From assembly GCA_020635035.1 (NCBI GenBank), contig JACKAO010000010.1, forward strand, positions 1 through 64,000: a stretch of 64,000 nucleotides of DNA, given 5' to 3'. The translations under genes and the position numbers were made by a program. Positions 41,335 through 50,879 of the stretch are shown one piece after another (position 1 is the first letter of the stretch; the number at the start of each line of letters is the position of its first letter). The DNA is from Calditrichia bacterium. GTDB lineage: Bacteria; Calditrichota; Calditrichia; Calditrichales; J004. Below the pieces are notes generated by a model that was not told the origin of the DNA, made no database searches, and saw only the letters and a program-made list of their open reading frames with translations.

Positions 41335-42018
41335 TTAATTCTTAGTAGCTTCATCTGATACAATTTTACCATCCAGAAGCCGGATAATTCGTCTGCTGTG
41401 ACGGGCAATATCTTCTTCATGTGTTACAAGAATAATCGTATTTCCTGCTTTATGCAGATCTTCAAAAAGCTGCATAATTTCTTCACCGGTCTTAGAATCC
41501 AGGTTTCCGGTAGGTTCATCTGCAAGAATAATTGACGGATTATTTACAAGTGCTCTTGCAACAGCGACACGCTGACGCTGACCGCCGGATAATTCATTCG
41601 GTTTGTGATGCATTCTGTTCCCGAGTCCTACTTTCTCCAGTGTATCCTTAGCAATTTCTTTTCTTTTGGCACGGGTCGTTCCATTATAGATCAATGGAAG
41701 CTCTACATTATGCAGGGCATTGGCGCGGGGCAGCAGATTAAATGTCTGGAAAACGAACCCGATTTCTTTGTTACGGATTTCCGCCAGTTCATCATCCACC
41801 ATTTCACTTACACGTTTATTGTTCAGGATGTATTCGCCGTCAGATGGTACATCAAGGCAGCCGATAATATTCATTAAAGTAGATTTACCGGATCCCGAAG
41901 GCCCCATAATGGCAACATATTCATTCTTGGCAATAGATACATCAACGCCATTTAAGGCAGCTACCTGAACTTCACCAAGGTCATAAACCTTGTATAAATT
42001 TTTTATGTCAATAAGCAT
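41335..42018 (-). CDS. MacB/LolD-type ABC ATPase
   Basis: 227 residues, single nucleotide-binding domain. Walker A GPSGSGKST (residues 39-47), signature LSGGQRQRVAVARAL and Walker B SIILADEPTGNLD are all intact. Its start overlaps the end of the adaptor gene by 11 nt. Powers the two permeases downstream. Confidence 0.93.
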   Translation of the reverse strand: MLIDIKNLYKVYDLGEVQVAALNGVDVSIAKNEYVAIMGPSGSGKSTLMNIIGCLDVPSDGEYILNNKRVSEMVDDELAEIRNKEIGFVFQTFNLLPRANALHNVELPLIYNGTTRAKRKEIAKDTLEKVGLGNRMHHKPNELSGGQRQRVAVARALVNNPSIILADEPTGNLDSKTGEEIMQLFEDLHKAGNTIILVTHEEDIARHSRRIIRLLDGKIVSDEATKN

Positions 42019-43207
42019 TTTTTTCTTCCTTTTTCAGTTTTACTAAATCACCACTGTTAAGGCCTTTACTTATAGCTTTGAATGGACCTGTGATCACCTG
42101 ATCACCTTCATTTAACCCTTCCAGGATTGCATAATGTGTATCATCACTGATGCCTAATTTTACCGGCTTTGCAACTGTGTTGCTGCCATCCACAACAAAA
42201 ACCACTTCAACTTTTTTATCTGCATCTTCTGCAGATTCTTCCTTCTCAGGTTCCGTATCTTCTACGTTCTTTTTCTTCTCCAGTCGCTTCTTTTCACGAA
42301 CAGTTACACACTGAATCGGGACTTTAAGCACATTATCTTCCCGCTCGGTATAGATGTCCACTGTTGTGCTCATACCCGGCCGGAAGCGCTTGTCTGCATT
42401 TTTAATAGTGATTGTAACTTCGAAGTTGGTAACCTGCTCCTGTGTACCCAATCCTGTTGTTACAGCCGAATTGGCAATCTCTGAAACATAACCGCGGAAT
42501 GTTGTATCCGGGAAAGCGTCCAGTTCCACATCTGCAGTATCACCAATGGCAATGTCAATCACTTCGTTTTCATCCACTTCAATAACAGATTCCATAACGG
42601 AAAGATCAGAAACGATCATGATGACGTCTTCCTGGAATGTCGCCCCGATAGCCATTTCACCTTTTTCCTTATTCAGCTTGGTAACTACCCCGTCCATCGA
42701 AGAATAAAGTTTTGTCTTCGAAAGCTGATCACGTGCTTCATCCCGTGACGCTTCCATCTGCTGCCGGCTGCCCTTTTGTGCTTCAAAGGTTGCAACGGCT
42801 GCTTCATATTCTGCTTCAGAAATTAATTTCTGGCCATAAAGCTTTTTTGAACGTTCCAGTTCACTTGCCGCTTTTTTCTCATTTGCAATTGCTGAAAGCA
42901 ACCCGGATTGCGCCCTTTGCAGGCTGGCAACATACTGTTCCCGATCAAGCTCAACAAGCAGATCACCGTCTTTTACAAGGTCGCCTTCTTTGGCATTAAT
43001 TTTTAAAATTTTACCTGAAACATTAGCACTGATTTTTACTTCCACCGCCGGTTCTACCTGACCGGACCCGGTAACTTTTTTAATCACAGTGCCTTTTTCA
43101 ACTTTTTCTGCAGTTACTTCTGTGCCTTCTTCTTTCTTAAGAAGGTTCACCGCGACAAGGGCACCAATGACAATTACAATGCCGCCGATGATTAAGAATT
43201 TTTTCAT
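42008..43207 (-). CDS. MacA-type periplasmic adaptor (HlyD/RND MFP)
   Basis: 399 residues: N-terminal membrane anchor (FLIIGGIVIVIGALVAVNLL), lipoyl-like half (SANVSGKILKINAKEGDLVKDGDLL), coiled-coil hairpin about 95-165, second lipoyl half and beta-barrel/membrane-proximal domain. A Lys/Glu-rich insertion (VREKKRLEKKKNVEDTEPEK, about 320) is unusual. ATG with GGGAG upstream. Links the inner-membrane ABC pump to the TolC-like gene 14 nt upstream. Confidence 0.9.
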   Translation of the reverse strand: MKKFLIIGGIVIVIGALVAVNLLKKEEGTEVTAEKVEKGTVIKKVTGSGQVEPAVEVKISANVSGKILKINAKEGDLVKDGDLLVELDREQYVASLQRAQSGLLSAIANEKKAASELERSKKLYGQKLISEAEYEAAVATFEAQKGSRQQMEASRDEARDQLSKTKLYSSMDGVVTKLNKEKGEMAIGATFQEDVIMIVSDLSVMESVIEVDENEVIDIAIGDTADVELDAFPDTTFRGYVSEIANSAVTTGLGTQEQVTNFEVTITIKNADKRFRPGMSTTVDIYTEREDNVLKVPIQCVTVREKKRLEKKKNVEDTEPEKEESAEDADKKVEVVFVVDGSNTVAKPVKLGISDDTHYAILEGLNEGDQVITGPFKAISKGLNSGDLVKLKKEEKNAY

Positions 43208-43220
43208 TTCAGCTCCCGGC

Positions 43221-44591
43221 TCAGTTCATTTCTTCCAATTTTTTAGCAGTAATACCAATTTCATTGTCCAGCTGGGCAAGTGTTGTGAGTGCATTATACT
43301 GGGCAGCAATCAATGTTTGTTCTGCACGGGTAAGTTTAACCTGCGCTTCCCGCACTTCAAGTGCTGTACCCGCTCCAATCTGGTATCTTTCTTCAGCTAA
43401 ACGCAACTCTTCTTTTGCAGCTTCCAGATTTTCTTCATTTATGGCGATAATTTCCAGATAGGATTGGTAATTATCATGATAGCCCTGGATTTTTGACTTC
43501 ATTTCTCTTACATAACGAGCCTGTTCTTCCTGGGCTGACTTTTCGGAAATCTTTGCTTTCTGCACATTTACATAGTCACCCATACCATTAAACAAATTCC
43601 AGTTTAAAGAAAGTCCTACGGCCCATACATAGTCGAAATTAAGTTTAGAATAAATTCTTTCAAGATCAGAATTACGGCGATTATATTGAAAATATGCTGT
43701 TAATCTCGGTAAATAGTTGGCTTGAGCCAATGAAACTCCGTATGAACTGGATTCAACATCTGCTTCGTTCTTTTTAAGCGTTGGCTGATTTTCCATCGCC
43801 TGGTCTACCAGTGCATTCAGTTCCGGTACAGCAGGAGAAATTTCATTAATTTTTTCAATTTCAAGCGGTGTTTCAGGATCCCTGCCCATGCTCATGTTTA
43901 ATGTGCGGCGTGCATCTTCCACGATATTTTTCTGTGTAAGAAGGCTGATCCGATCATTCCCGAGATTTACTTTTGCCTGGTATACATCCAGTCGTGCTTT
44001 TGATCCCAATTCAAACATCTTTTCAGTTCTGTGCAGCTGGTCTTCACTTCGCTGAACGGCTACTTTATTAACTTCATACAATTTTATTTGTTTGAGCAGT
44101 TCATAATAATTTGCCTGAACTTCAAGAATTGTACGATTATGTTCACCTTCCAGATTAAATGATGATGATTTTTTGTCAATCTTTGCTTGTCCGATCTGGT
44201 TCCACCAACGGCCGCCATCATAAAGAGTCTGATTTACACTTAATGTAAGTGAATGGTCCTTGGAATACTGCTTTGGAGTTGTAATCCTTGCGGTACCATA
44301 GATAGGTTCCTGCGTCACAGGGTCCACACCTGTAACAACATCATTAACAACACGTACCGATTTTCCAATATTAGTTTCACCTTTTCTTAAGCTTAAATCC
44401 ACTGAAGGCAAAATATTTGAATAACTGCCTGTTACATCAAATTCTGCAGATTCGTTGGCGTATTCCCGTTGTTTTAAAGTGCTGTTGTTTTGTAAAGCCA
44501 GTTTAATACATGCATTCAGATCAAGAACTTCCTGACCGAAAACACTTCCGCCGAAGACAAACAGCAAAATAAAAACGTGTAACTGTTTCAT
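43221..44591 (-). CDS. TolC-family outer-membrane efflux protein
   Basis: 456 residues: signal peptide about 1-19 (IFLLFVFGGSVFGQ-like, here FILLFVFGGSVFGQ), then duplicated OEP repeats with helical coiled-coil stretches (KLYEVNKVAVQRSEDQLHRT, ELRLAEERYQIGAGTALEVR). Provides the outer-membrane channel of the export cassette. Order yip1-tolC-macA-ATPase-permease-permease, all on one strand with short gaps. Confidence 0.92.
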   Translation of the reverse strand: MKQLHVFILLFVFGGSVFGQEVLDLNACIKLALQNNSTLKQREYANESAEFDVTGSYSNILPSVDLSLRKGETNIGKSVRVVNDVVTGVDPVTQEPIYGTARITTPKQYSKDHSLTLSVNQTLYDGGRWWNQIGQAKIDKKSSSFNLEGEHNRTILEVQANYYELLKQIKLYEVNKVAVQRSEDQLHRTEKMFELGSKARLDVYQAKVNLGNDRISLLTQKNIVEDARRTLNMSMGRDPETPLEIEKINEISPAVPELNALVDQAMENQPTLKKNEADVESSSYGVSLAQANYLPRLTAYFQYNRRNSDLERIYSKLNFDYVWAVGLSLNWNLFNGMGDYVNVQKAKISEKSAQEEQARYVREMKSKIQGYHDNYQSYLEIIAINEENLEAAKEELRLAEERYQIGAGTALEVREAQVKLTRAEQTLIAAQYNALTTLAQLDNEIGITAKKLEEMN

Positions 44592-44611
44592 AAAAATTCT
44601 CCTTAATGAGA

Positions 44612-45328
44612 TTATGTAAATATTTGTGTGAAACCAATTCCTATAAATGAAGCAACAAGGAAAAGAGCTATAACAGTACTGTAACTTTTTTTGTAATTAA
44701 ACTGGTAAACAACAGCAAATGCGATGCTGAATACAATTATCTTCCAGATTGAAAATACATCCACAAGATTCAGAAGCTGGAATAAAAGTGTTTTTGACTG
44801 GCTGGCATCCATGAACAAAGCCAGACTGCTATAGACTTCAAAAGTTTCCTTATTTAAAATCAAAGGCAGCTTAACTATTCCTTCGATAAAGCTTACAACA
44901 CCTGCCCAGGCGGAAGCCGAAAACATTATTTTAAAACTTGCTTTTCCTCCAAATACAAAATTACCGAACAGCATCAGGATAAGAGCAATAACTGCCGGAA
45001 CCACAAATGCACCACCGGCAACAGCAATGGATGGGATAACCGTTTTTTGCAGGAAGGTCGGATTATCTAGTTTTTCTAACTGTGCATCCTTTGCTTCTTC
45101 AGGAATCAGTTCAGAATTAAGTATGTATTCTTTCTGCATTTTAAACTGGATGTCTTGTGTTGTCATCATATAGACTAGTCCCAGCAATAAAGAAAGTGCT
45201 ATCGGAAATAACCAGCTGGGATATGCTTTAATCGATTTAAAAGCTTTTTCAGGATCTGTTATTACTGCCGTAAAAAGTGCAAAAGGACCAGATTTTTCAA
45301 CATTCTGGCTATTAGCCGGATCAATCAT
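44612..45328 (-). CDS. Yip1-family membrane protein
   Basis: 238 residues, about five transmembrane helices. It fits the Yip1 domain layout: cytoplasmic N terminus with FTAVITDPEKAFKSIKAYPSW, then alternating helices (LFPIALSLLLGLVYMM, VAGGAFVVPAVIALILMLFG and so on). First gene of the export cassette with a GGAGG ribosome site. Function of bacterial Yip1 proteins is not established; co-location suggests a link to the exporter. Confidence 0.75.
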   Translation of the reverse strand: MIDPANSQNVEKSGPFALFTAVITDPEKAFKSIKAYPSWLFPIALSLLLGLVYMMTTQDIQFKMQKEYILNSELIPEEAKDAQLEKLDNPTFLQKTVIPSIAVAGGAFVVPAVIALILMLFGNFVFGGKASFKIMFSASAWAGVVSFIEGIVKLPLILNKETFEVYSSLALFMDASQSKTLLFQLLNLVDVFSIWKIIVFSIAFAVVYQFNYKKSYSTVIALFLVASFIGIGFTQIFT

Positions 45329-45467
45329 TGTACCTCCTAAAAGTGTTCTTAATGACGAGAGCGTTTTTTAAAAGTTGCAGTGATACTAACATTTATAAAA
45401 TTAATTTAAGTACTTTAAAAAGGCATGTTTAATATTTATGACAATCAAAGATAATTTTTATTACATT

Positions 45468-46850
45468 CTATTTAGTTAAATCGTTTTTATTCTCCAGAAT
45501 ATATGCTACACAGGCATCATGTTCATTTTCAACCTTACCGTCCAGAATTGCTTCTTCCAAAAACTTTTTAACACGTCCAATAAGCGGGCCTGGTTTTGCT
45601 TTAAATATTTCCATGATTTCCAGGCCATCAACCGGTGGCTGGAAATTCCGTATCCGGTCACGTTCTTCCACTTTCTCTATTTTTTCGATCAGGTAATCAT
45701 AATTTTCCAGGTAGCGCTGAACTCTTTTAGGGTTTTTAGAAGTTATATCTGCCCGGCACAGAATCATCAGGTTTTCAAAACTATCCCCGGAAAGAAAAAG
45801 TAATCGACGGATTGCAGAATCAGTAACTTCATCGCTTATCAGAGCCATGGGCCGTAAATGCAGGCGTACCAGTTTAGCTACTTTCTGGATCAGCTCGTTT
45901 GAATACTTGAGCCTTTTAAGAATGGCCTTCGCCATTCTTTCTCCCACAACTTCATGGCCATGGAAAGTCCAGCCGCTGCCTTCAACAAATCTTTTTGTCC
46001 GTGGTTTTGCGATATCATGAAACAAGGCTGCAAGTCGCAACTCAAGGGAATCATCTTTGGCAGCAATATTATCAAGAACTTCGAGAGTATGATAAAAAAC
46101 ATCTTTATGGTGGAATTCTTTTTTCTGTTCGACGCCCTTCATTGCACATGCTTCCGGAAGAAACTGTTCAAGCAGACCGCTTTCATCAAGCAATTCCATT
46201 CCTTGTGATGGTTTGGATGTCAGCAGAATTTTATTGAACTCATCCTGAATCCGTTCCTGCGAAATAATTGCCAGTCGCTCTGAATTTTGTTTAATACCCC
46301 GGAATGTCTCCTGTTCGATCTTAAACTGAAAACGTGTTGCAAAACGAATTGCCCGCATCATGCGCAGGGGATCATCACTAAAAGTTTGTGCCGGCTCGAG
46401 CGGTGTACGGATTATTCCTTTTGCAAGGTCTTCCTGACCATTATAAAGATCAACAATATCTTCAAATCTGTCGTCACTGATGTGCATAGCCAGTGTATTA
46501 ATTGTAAAGTCTCGACGGCTTAGATCACTGGTAAGGTCCGATGGTTCGGTTACCGGTTTTCTTGAATCCTGAGTGTATGATTCCTTACGCGCATTAACAA
46601 ATTCCAGATGGAAACCCTTATAGTGTGTCATAAATGTTCCAAAACGCGGATATCGCACCATGTTTTTTACCTTCAGCTTTTGGCTAAGCAGATCAGCAAA
46701 TTGCATGGCATCACCAAGGATAACGAAATCTAAATCCTTTACCTTTTTACCGAGAATTTTGTCCCGTACATAACCACCGACAACCAATATCTCTGCCCCC
46801 ATTTCACGGGCTACACCATATATTAGTTTAAAAAGTTCTTTATCGTTCAT
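45468..46850 (-). CDS. cca: CCA-adding tRNA nucleotidyltransferase / poly(A) polymerase with HD domain
   Basis: Adds or repairs the 3' CCA of tRNAs. 460 residues. Class II nucleotidyltransferase head: GGYVRDKILGKKVKDLDFV (residues 25-43) with the two carboxylates DLDF. After the neck/body helices, an HD domain with LFHDIAKP near residue 275 is present. 7 of the 8 tRNAs in this window lack an encoded CCA, consistent with need for this enzyme. A poly(A) polymerase or A-adding variant cannot be separated by eye. Terminator region follows ctpA upstream. Confidence 0.88.
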   Translation of the reverse strand: MNDKELFKLIYGVAREMGAEILVVGGYVRDKILGKKVKDLDFVILGDAMQFADLLSQKLKVKNMVRYPRFGTFMTHYKGFHLEFVNARKESYTQDSRKPVTEPSDLTSDLSRRDFTINTLAMHISDDRFEDIVDLYNGQEDLAKGIIRTPLEPAQTFSDDPLRMMRAIRFATRFQFKIEQETFRGIKQNSERLAIISQERIQDEFNKILLTSKPSQGMELLDESGLLEQFLPEACAMKGVEQKKEFHHKDVFYHTLEVLDNIAAKDDSLELRLAALFHDIAKPRTKRFVEGSGWTFHGHEVVGERMAKAILKRLKYSNELIQKVAKLVRLHLRPMALISDEVTDSAIRRLLFLSGDSFENLMILCRADITSKNPKRVQRYLENYDYLIEKIEKVEERDRIRNFQPPVDGLEIMEIFKAKPGPLIGRVKKFLEEAILDGKVENEHDACVAYILENKNDLTK

Positions 46851-46933
46851 TACAAAATGAAATTTTTATTATTGGTTAAGAAAGAATGATCTGTCTCTTT
46901 TGCAGGAAGAGTTTATCATTCAATTCAGGAAAA

Positions 46934-46972
46934 TCAAAAAAAGAAAATCCCCTGCAGTTTTTCTGCAGAGGA
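46934..46972 (-). terminator. Intrinsic terminator after the processing-protease gene
   Basis: On the minus strand CCTCTGCAG-AAAAA-CTGCAGGGG (46949-46972 on plus) forms a 9-bp stem with one G-T pair and is followed by a T-rich tract. It ends the tmk-ctpA transcript at 47009. Confidence 0.8.
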
Positions 46973-47008
46973 CTAAGTTGTGGAATTTAGGAAGGTTTGA
47001 TTATTATT

Positions 47009-48679
47009 TCAATTCACAGCTAATATTTTATTGTATTCAGCCTGGTTTTTAAGAACATCCATGGCTTTTGAAATCTGGCTATCTTCTTCAATAGCATATT
47101 TTGTACGGCCTTTTCTGCCAAGATACTTCTCTGCAAGTTCAAGCTTTATATATTTCTTAATCTGATCTTTACTTTCATCAAGATAACTTCCCTTCTCGCC
47201 TGCAAGCTTCATTTCCAGATCATTTACTATTTTCAGCAACTCTGCTGAATTATTCTTAACAGAAATCACCTTCTTTAACCTTTCAATTTCCCGCGTTCCT
47301 TCCGGTTCAAATAAGAATCCGTCATCGTCGAGATATTTTTTAAACTGCTTAAAGACCGACTCATCAACAACAATATTATCATTTGCTTCGGGATGATTCT
47401 GATAATACTGCACGGAAAAATTGAAGATGGCATTTTTACGAATCAATTCAAGCAAAACATAATCCAGCGAATCATCGGCAACCGCAATATCAGGCTGAAT
47501 GCCACCATGGTCAAACACCTGTCGTCTATTCTTTGTAAAGAAAGGTTCATGCTTAAATGTGCTGTCGCCATCCATTACAACAATTACATCATTGTTCTGG
47601 CTGTAATTTTTTTTCTGAATAGAGCGCCCGCTTGGAATGTAATATTTGGCTGTTGTGATTTTAACTTTGGTATCACTGTTCTTATCAACATTGTAAACCT
47701 TCTGCACCAATCCTTTCCCGAAAGTTTCTTCACCGATGATAACAGCCCGGTCCATATCCTGCAGTGCTCCTGCAACTATTTCTGATGCACTGGCACTTCC
47801 ACGGTCCACCAATACAGCTAATTGAACATCCGGTAATAGCGGTTCTTTTTGGGTTTTAAACTTAATTTCACCTTCCCTGAATCCCTTAGTGTAAACTACC
47901 GTTTCACCTTTATCTACAAACAGGTTCACTATATCCACTGCTGCATCCAAAAGGCCTCCGGGGTTACCCCTGAGATCCAGTATTAGTTGATCTATTTTTC
48001 CCTGTTCGCGTAATTCTCGGATCGCACGACGCATTTCATCTTCAGCTTTATCAGTAAAACCACTTAAACTGATGTAAGCCACACCCGGTGCAATATATCC
48101 TGAATAATTTACATCTTCTATAACAATCTCAGCCCTTGTCAACGTCATTTCAATTGGATTTGCCAACCCGGCTCTTTCCAATATAAGATTTACACTTGTA
48201 CCAATTTCCCCGCGTAATAATCCGGAAATTTTATCAATATTAATTTTATCAACTTTCTGACCATCAATTTCGGTTATTATATCACCTGCATGTACCCCGG
48301 CTCTTAAAGCGGGCGAATTATCCATGGGTGAAATAACTGTAACCTTATCATTTTTCATTCCAATTTCCATACCCAGACCGCCGTATTTGCCTGTAGTAAT
48401 CATTTGTAAACGACGTTCTCCATCTTCTTCTATAAACACTGTGTAAGGATCCAGCTTTTCAAGCATACCGTCAATCCCGGCTTTTACCAGGGGATAAGGA
48501 TCTATTTCATCCACATAATGCATATTAATTTTCTCGAACACATTCTGCATATGCTGCCAGCTTTTCTTCAGGCGGAAGTAATAATCTTCTTCTCCGCTGT
48601 TTGGGGCAGGATTTACCCAAGTGGACGATAGAAAAATAAAGGATGGTAATATTAGCAAGAGAATACGGCTTTTTCTCAT
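47009..48679 (-). CDS. C-terminal processing peptidase (S41 family)
   Basis: Periplasmic serine protease that trims C termini. 556 residues from ATG at 48679 (the TTG at 48706 precedes the GGAG site, so it is not used). Signal-anchor near residues 4-22, a PDZ domain about 85-165 (YGGLGMEIGMKNDKVTVISP, HAGDIITEIDG), and the S41 domain with the Ser in RGSASASEIVAGAL and the Lys in FGKGLVQK. C-terminal extension of about 150 residues beyond the core is long. Located just after tmk. Confidence 0.9.
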   Translation of the reverse strand: MRKSRILLLILPSFIFLSSTWVNPAPNSGEEDYYFRLKKSWQHMQNVFEKINMHYVDEIDPYPLVKAGIDGMLEKLDPYTVFIEEDGERRLQMITTGKYGGLGMEIGMKNDKVTVISPMDNSPALRAGVHAGDIITEIDGQKVDKINIDKISGLLRGEIGTSVNLILERAGLANPIEMTLTRAEIVIEDVNYSGYIAPGVAYISLSGFTDKAEDEMRRAIRELREQGKIDQLILDLRGNPGGLLDAAVDIVNLFVDKGETVVYTKGFREGEIKFKTQKEPLLPDVQLAVLVDRGSASASEIVAGALQDMDRAVIIGEETFGKGLVQKVYNVDKNSDTKVKITTAKYYIPSGRSIQKKNYSQNNDVIVVMDGDSTFKHEPFFTKNRRQVFDHGGIQPDIAVADDSLDYVLLELIRKNAIFNFSVQYYQNHPEANDNIVVDESVFKQFKKYLDDDGFLFEPEGTREIERLKKVISVKNNSAELLKIVNDLEMKLAGEKGSYLDESKDQIKKYIKLELAEKYLGRKGRTKYAIEEDSQISKAMDVLKNQAEYNKILAVN

Positions 48680-48692
48680 TTTGCTGCTCCAA

Positions 48693-49325
48693 TTAAAGGT
48701 TTTCAATTCTTTTTATAATTTGTCGGTGGATATCATCAATAACTTGAGCTGCATCGATAATAACAACCCGATCCGGATTATTTGCGGAAATCATTTCATA
48801 ACCCTTGAACACATTTTCGAAAAAATTATTTCCTGTTTCTTCCAAGCGGTCAGTCTGCAGATTATTTTTTAATCGCCTTTTGGCAGCTTCCTGCGGAGAC
48901 AATCTCAGGTAAAATGTCATACACGGTAGCAATCCTAAAGTTGCAAAGTGATTAACGTACCCGATTATTTCTTGTTCCAAACCACGCCCATAGCCCTGGT
49001 ATGCTGTCGTAGAATCAACAAAGCGGTCTGCTATTACAAAATGCCCTTCTTTCAGCACTGGAATGATTTTTTCGACAGTCAGCTGTACCCTGGCAGCGCT
49101 GAACAACAGCATTTCTGCCCGTTCATTCATATTAAAGTGTTTTTTATCCAGAAGTATTTCCCTGATCTTTTCTGAAATGACCGTTCCACCCGGTTCACGC
49201 AGGACATAGACCTTTTCGCCTTTCTGCTCAAAGTATTTACGCAGCAGGTCAATCTGTGTGCTTTTTCCGGAGAAATCTATTCCTTCAAAAGAAAAGAACC
49301 TTTTCCTTAAGTCATTCGATATCAT
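48693..49325 (-). CDS. tmk: Thymidylate kinase
   Basis: Phosphorylates dTMP to dTDP. From ATG at 49325 it is 210 residues and begins MISNDLRKRFFSFEGID. P-loop GIDFSGKST (about 15-23), DR motif ADRFVDSTTAYQGYGR near residue 97, and a LID region RLSPQEAAKRR. The longer open frame to 49394 adds 23 residues with no homologous sense. Start overlaps the end of rsmI by 14 nt. Confidence 0.93.
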   Translation of the reverse strand: MISNDLRKRFFSFEGIDFSGKSTQIDLLRKYFEQKGEKVYVLREPGGTVISEKIREILLDKKHFNMNERAEMLLFSAARVQLTVEKIIPVLKEGHFVIADRFVDSTTAYQGYGRGLEQEIIGYVNHFATLGLLPCMTFYLRLSPQEAAKRRLKNNLQTDRLEETGNNFFENVFKGYEMISANNPDRVVIIDAAQVIDDIHRQIIKRIENL

Positions 49326-50040
49326 TTTTATATTTATTTTCCCTGATTTTATTTTTCCGTTTGATATTACCTTCAACCAGCAGTACCAATTCACCTTTTA
49401 CAGACTGTGTTTGAAAGCGTTCAGCCAACTCAGTTAGTGTACCATGAATAAATTCTTCAAACTTTTTTGTTAACTCACGCGCCAGTACACAGCGGCGATC
49501 CCCAAAAGACTCGGCCAGTTGCTGTAGTGTTTTGTGAATCCGGTGCGGAGATTCATAAAGCACGATCGTACGCTCTTCTTCCTTAAGTGCTAAGATTTTA
49601 CTTTGCCTGCCTTTTTTATGAGGAAGAAATCCTTCAAATACAAAACTTTGGGTTTGCAATCCGGAAGCAATTAAAGCTGATATAAAAGCAGCTGCCCCGG
49701 GAATCGGAATCACACGAATCTGGTTTTCAATACAGGCGTTAACTAACTGATAGGCCGGATCTGAAATGCCGGGTGTTCCTGCATCGGAGATCAGCGCAAC
49801 GGACATGCCTGACTTTAGTTTATCAACCAGTTTAGATGTCTGAGTTACGATATTGTGACTATGATACGCTTGTGTGGTTGTTTTTATATTATAATGCCCT
49901 AACAGAACAGACGATGTTCGCGTATCTTCAGCAGCGATCAGATCTACAGAATTTAAGATATGCACTGCCCGATATGAGATGTCCGCCAGATTTCCGATGG
50001 GAGTTGCAACAAGATATAAGGCATTTTCTATGGATTCCAA
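49312..50040 (-). CDS. rsmI: 16S rRNA 2'-O-methyltransferase RsmI, TTG start
   Basis: Methylates C1402 of 16S rRNA in the decoding centre. 242 residues. Tetrapyrrole-methylase fold: VATPIGNLADISYRA (residues 11-25), AEDTRTSSVLL, ALISDAGTPGISDPAY (about 83-98). Start is TTG, with GGGGAG located in the final codons of nadE and 8 nt spacing. Ends by overlapping tmk. Confidence 0.93.
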   Translation of the reverse strand: MESIENALYLVATPIGNLADISYRAVHILNSVDLIAAEDTRTSSVLLGHYNIKTTTQAYHSHNIVTQTSKLVDKLKSGMSVALISDAGTPGISDPAYQLVNACIENQIRVIPIPGAAAFISALIASGLQTQSFVFEGFLPHKKGRQSKILALKEEERTIVLYESPHRIHKTLQQLAESFGDRRCVLARELTKKFEEFIHGTLTELAERFQTQSVKGELVLLVEGNIKRKNKIRENKYKNDIE

Positions 50041-50043
50041 GAG

Positions 50044-50859
50044 CTAAACTCCCCAGTCTCTGCAATAACGAAAATCCTGATTAATTGTGCGGTTGGATAA
50101 CTTGGCAATTACCGGCGGCCTGCGTTTAAACTGGTTACGCTGAATTCGTTTTTTGATATCAGTAAGCGTTTCCGGCTTGTAACCGTTTTCTATGATAAAA
50201 CTGTCCGGATAGCGCTCATCTACCAGGAAATACAACAACTGATCAATATCAGCATAGGTATATCCCAGTTCCTGTTCATCTGTCTGTCCTTCCCAAAGGT
50301 CTGCCGACGGAGCTTTTTTAACTATCGCATCGGGGACACCAAGATATTCCGCCAATTGCCAGATTTCTGATTTATACAAATCACCGATCGGATTAATCGC
50401 GCTGGCAAGATCTCCAAAAATGGTACCATATCCCAATAGTAATTCGGTTTTATTACTAGTCCCTAAAACCAACGCTCCTGATTTCGATGAGTAGTCATAC
50501 AAGCAGCACATTCTTTCACGTGCCATTTTATTTCCACGACGCACAGCATCCGCATCAGGACGGGTTTCAAGAAAAGCATCAACTGCACTGGAAATATCAA
50601 CTACTTCATAAGAAATACCAATTTGTTTTGCCAATAGCTCAGCATGTTCGCGGCTTTTTGGGTTGCTGCTTTTATAAGGCATAATAAGCGCATGAACATT
50701 TTCTGCACCTAAAGCACGCTGGGCAAGGCACGCCACAACTGCCGAATCCACGCCCCCTGATAAGCCAAATACAACTTTCGAGACAGATATTTTATGTATT
50801 TCTTCCCGGATAAAAATCTCCAGAACCTGAGTTACCCATTGCGGGTTTATATTTAACAT
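50044..50859 (-). CDS. nadE: Ammonia-dependent NAD synthetase
   Basis: Final step of NAD synthesis, amidating nicotinic acid adenine dinucleotide. 271 residues. ATP-pyrophosphatase P-loop LSGGVDSAVVACLAQRA (about 33-49); GTSNKTELLLGYGT and the C-terminal RYPDSFIIENGY region fit the NadE core. No glutaminase domain, so it uses free ammonia or a partner. ATG start. Lies between nnr and rsmI with 3-20 nt gaps. Confidence 0.93.
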   Translation of the reverse strand: MLNINPQWVTQVLEIFIREEIHKISVSKVVFGLSGGVDSAVVACLAQRALGAENVHALIMPYKSSNPKSREHAELLAKQIGISYEVVDISSAVDAFLETRPDADAVRRGNKMARERMCCLYDYSSKSGALVLGTSNKTELLLGYGTIFGDLASAINPIGDLYKSEIWQLAEYLGVPDAIVKKAPSADLWEGQTDEQELGYTYADIDQLLYFLVDERYPDSFIIENGYKPETLTDIKKRIQRNQFKRRPPVIAKLSNRTINQDFRYCRDWGV

Positions 50860-50879
50860 AATGTTATTTTTCCATTTTA

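Noticed and set aside
49326..49394. 23-residue extension of thymidylate kinase
   Set aside because: Lies inside rsmI and precedes a good ATG; TMK homology begins only after it.
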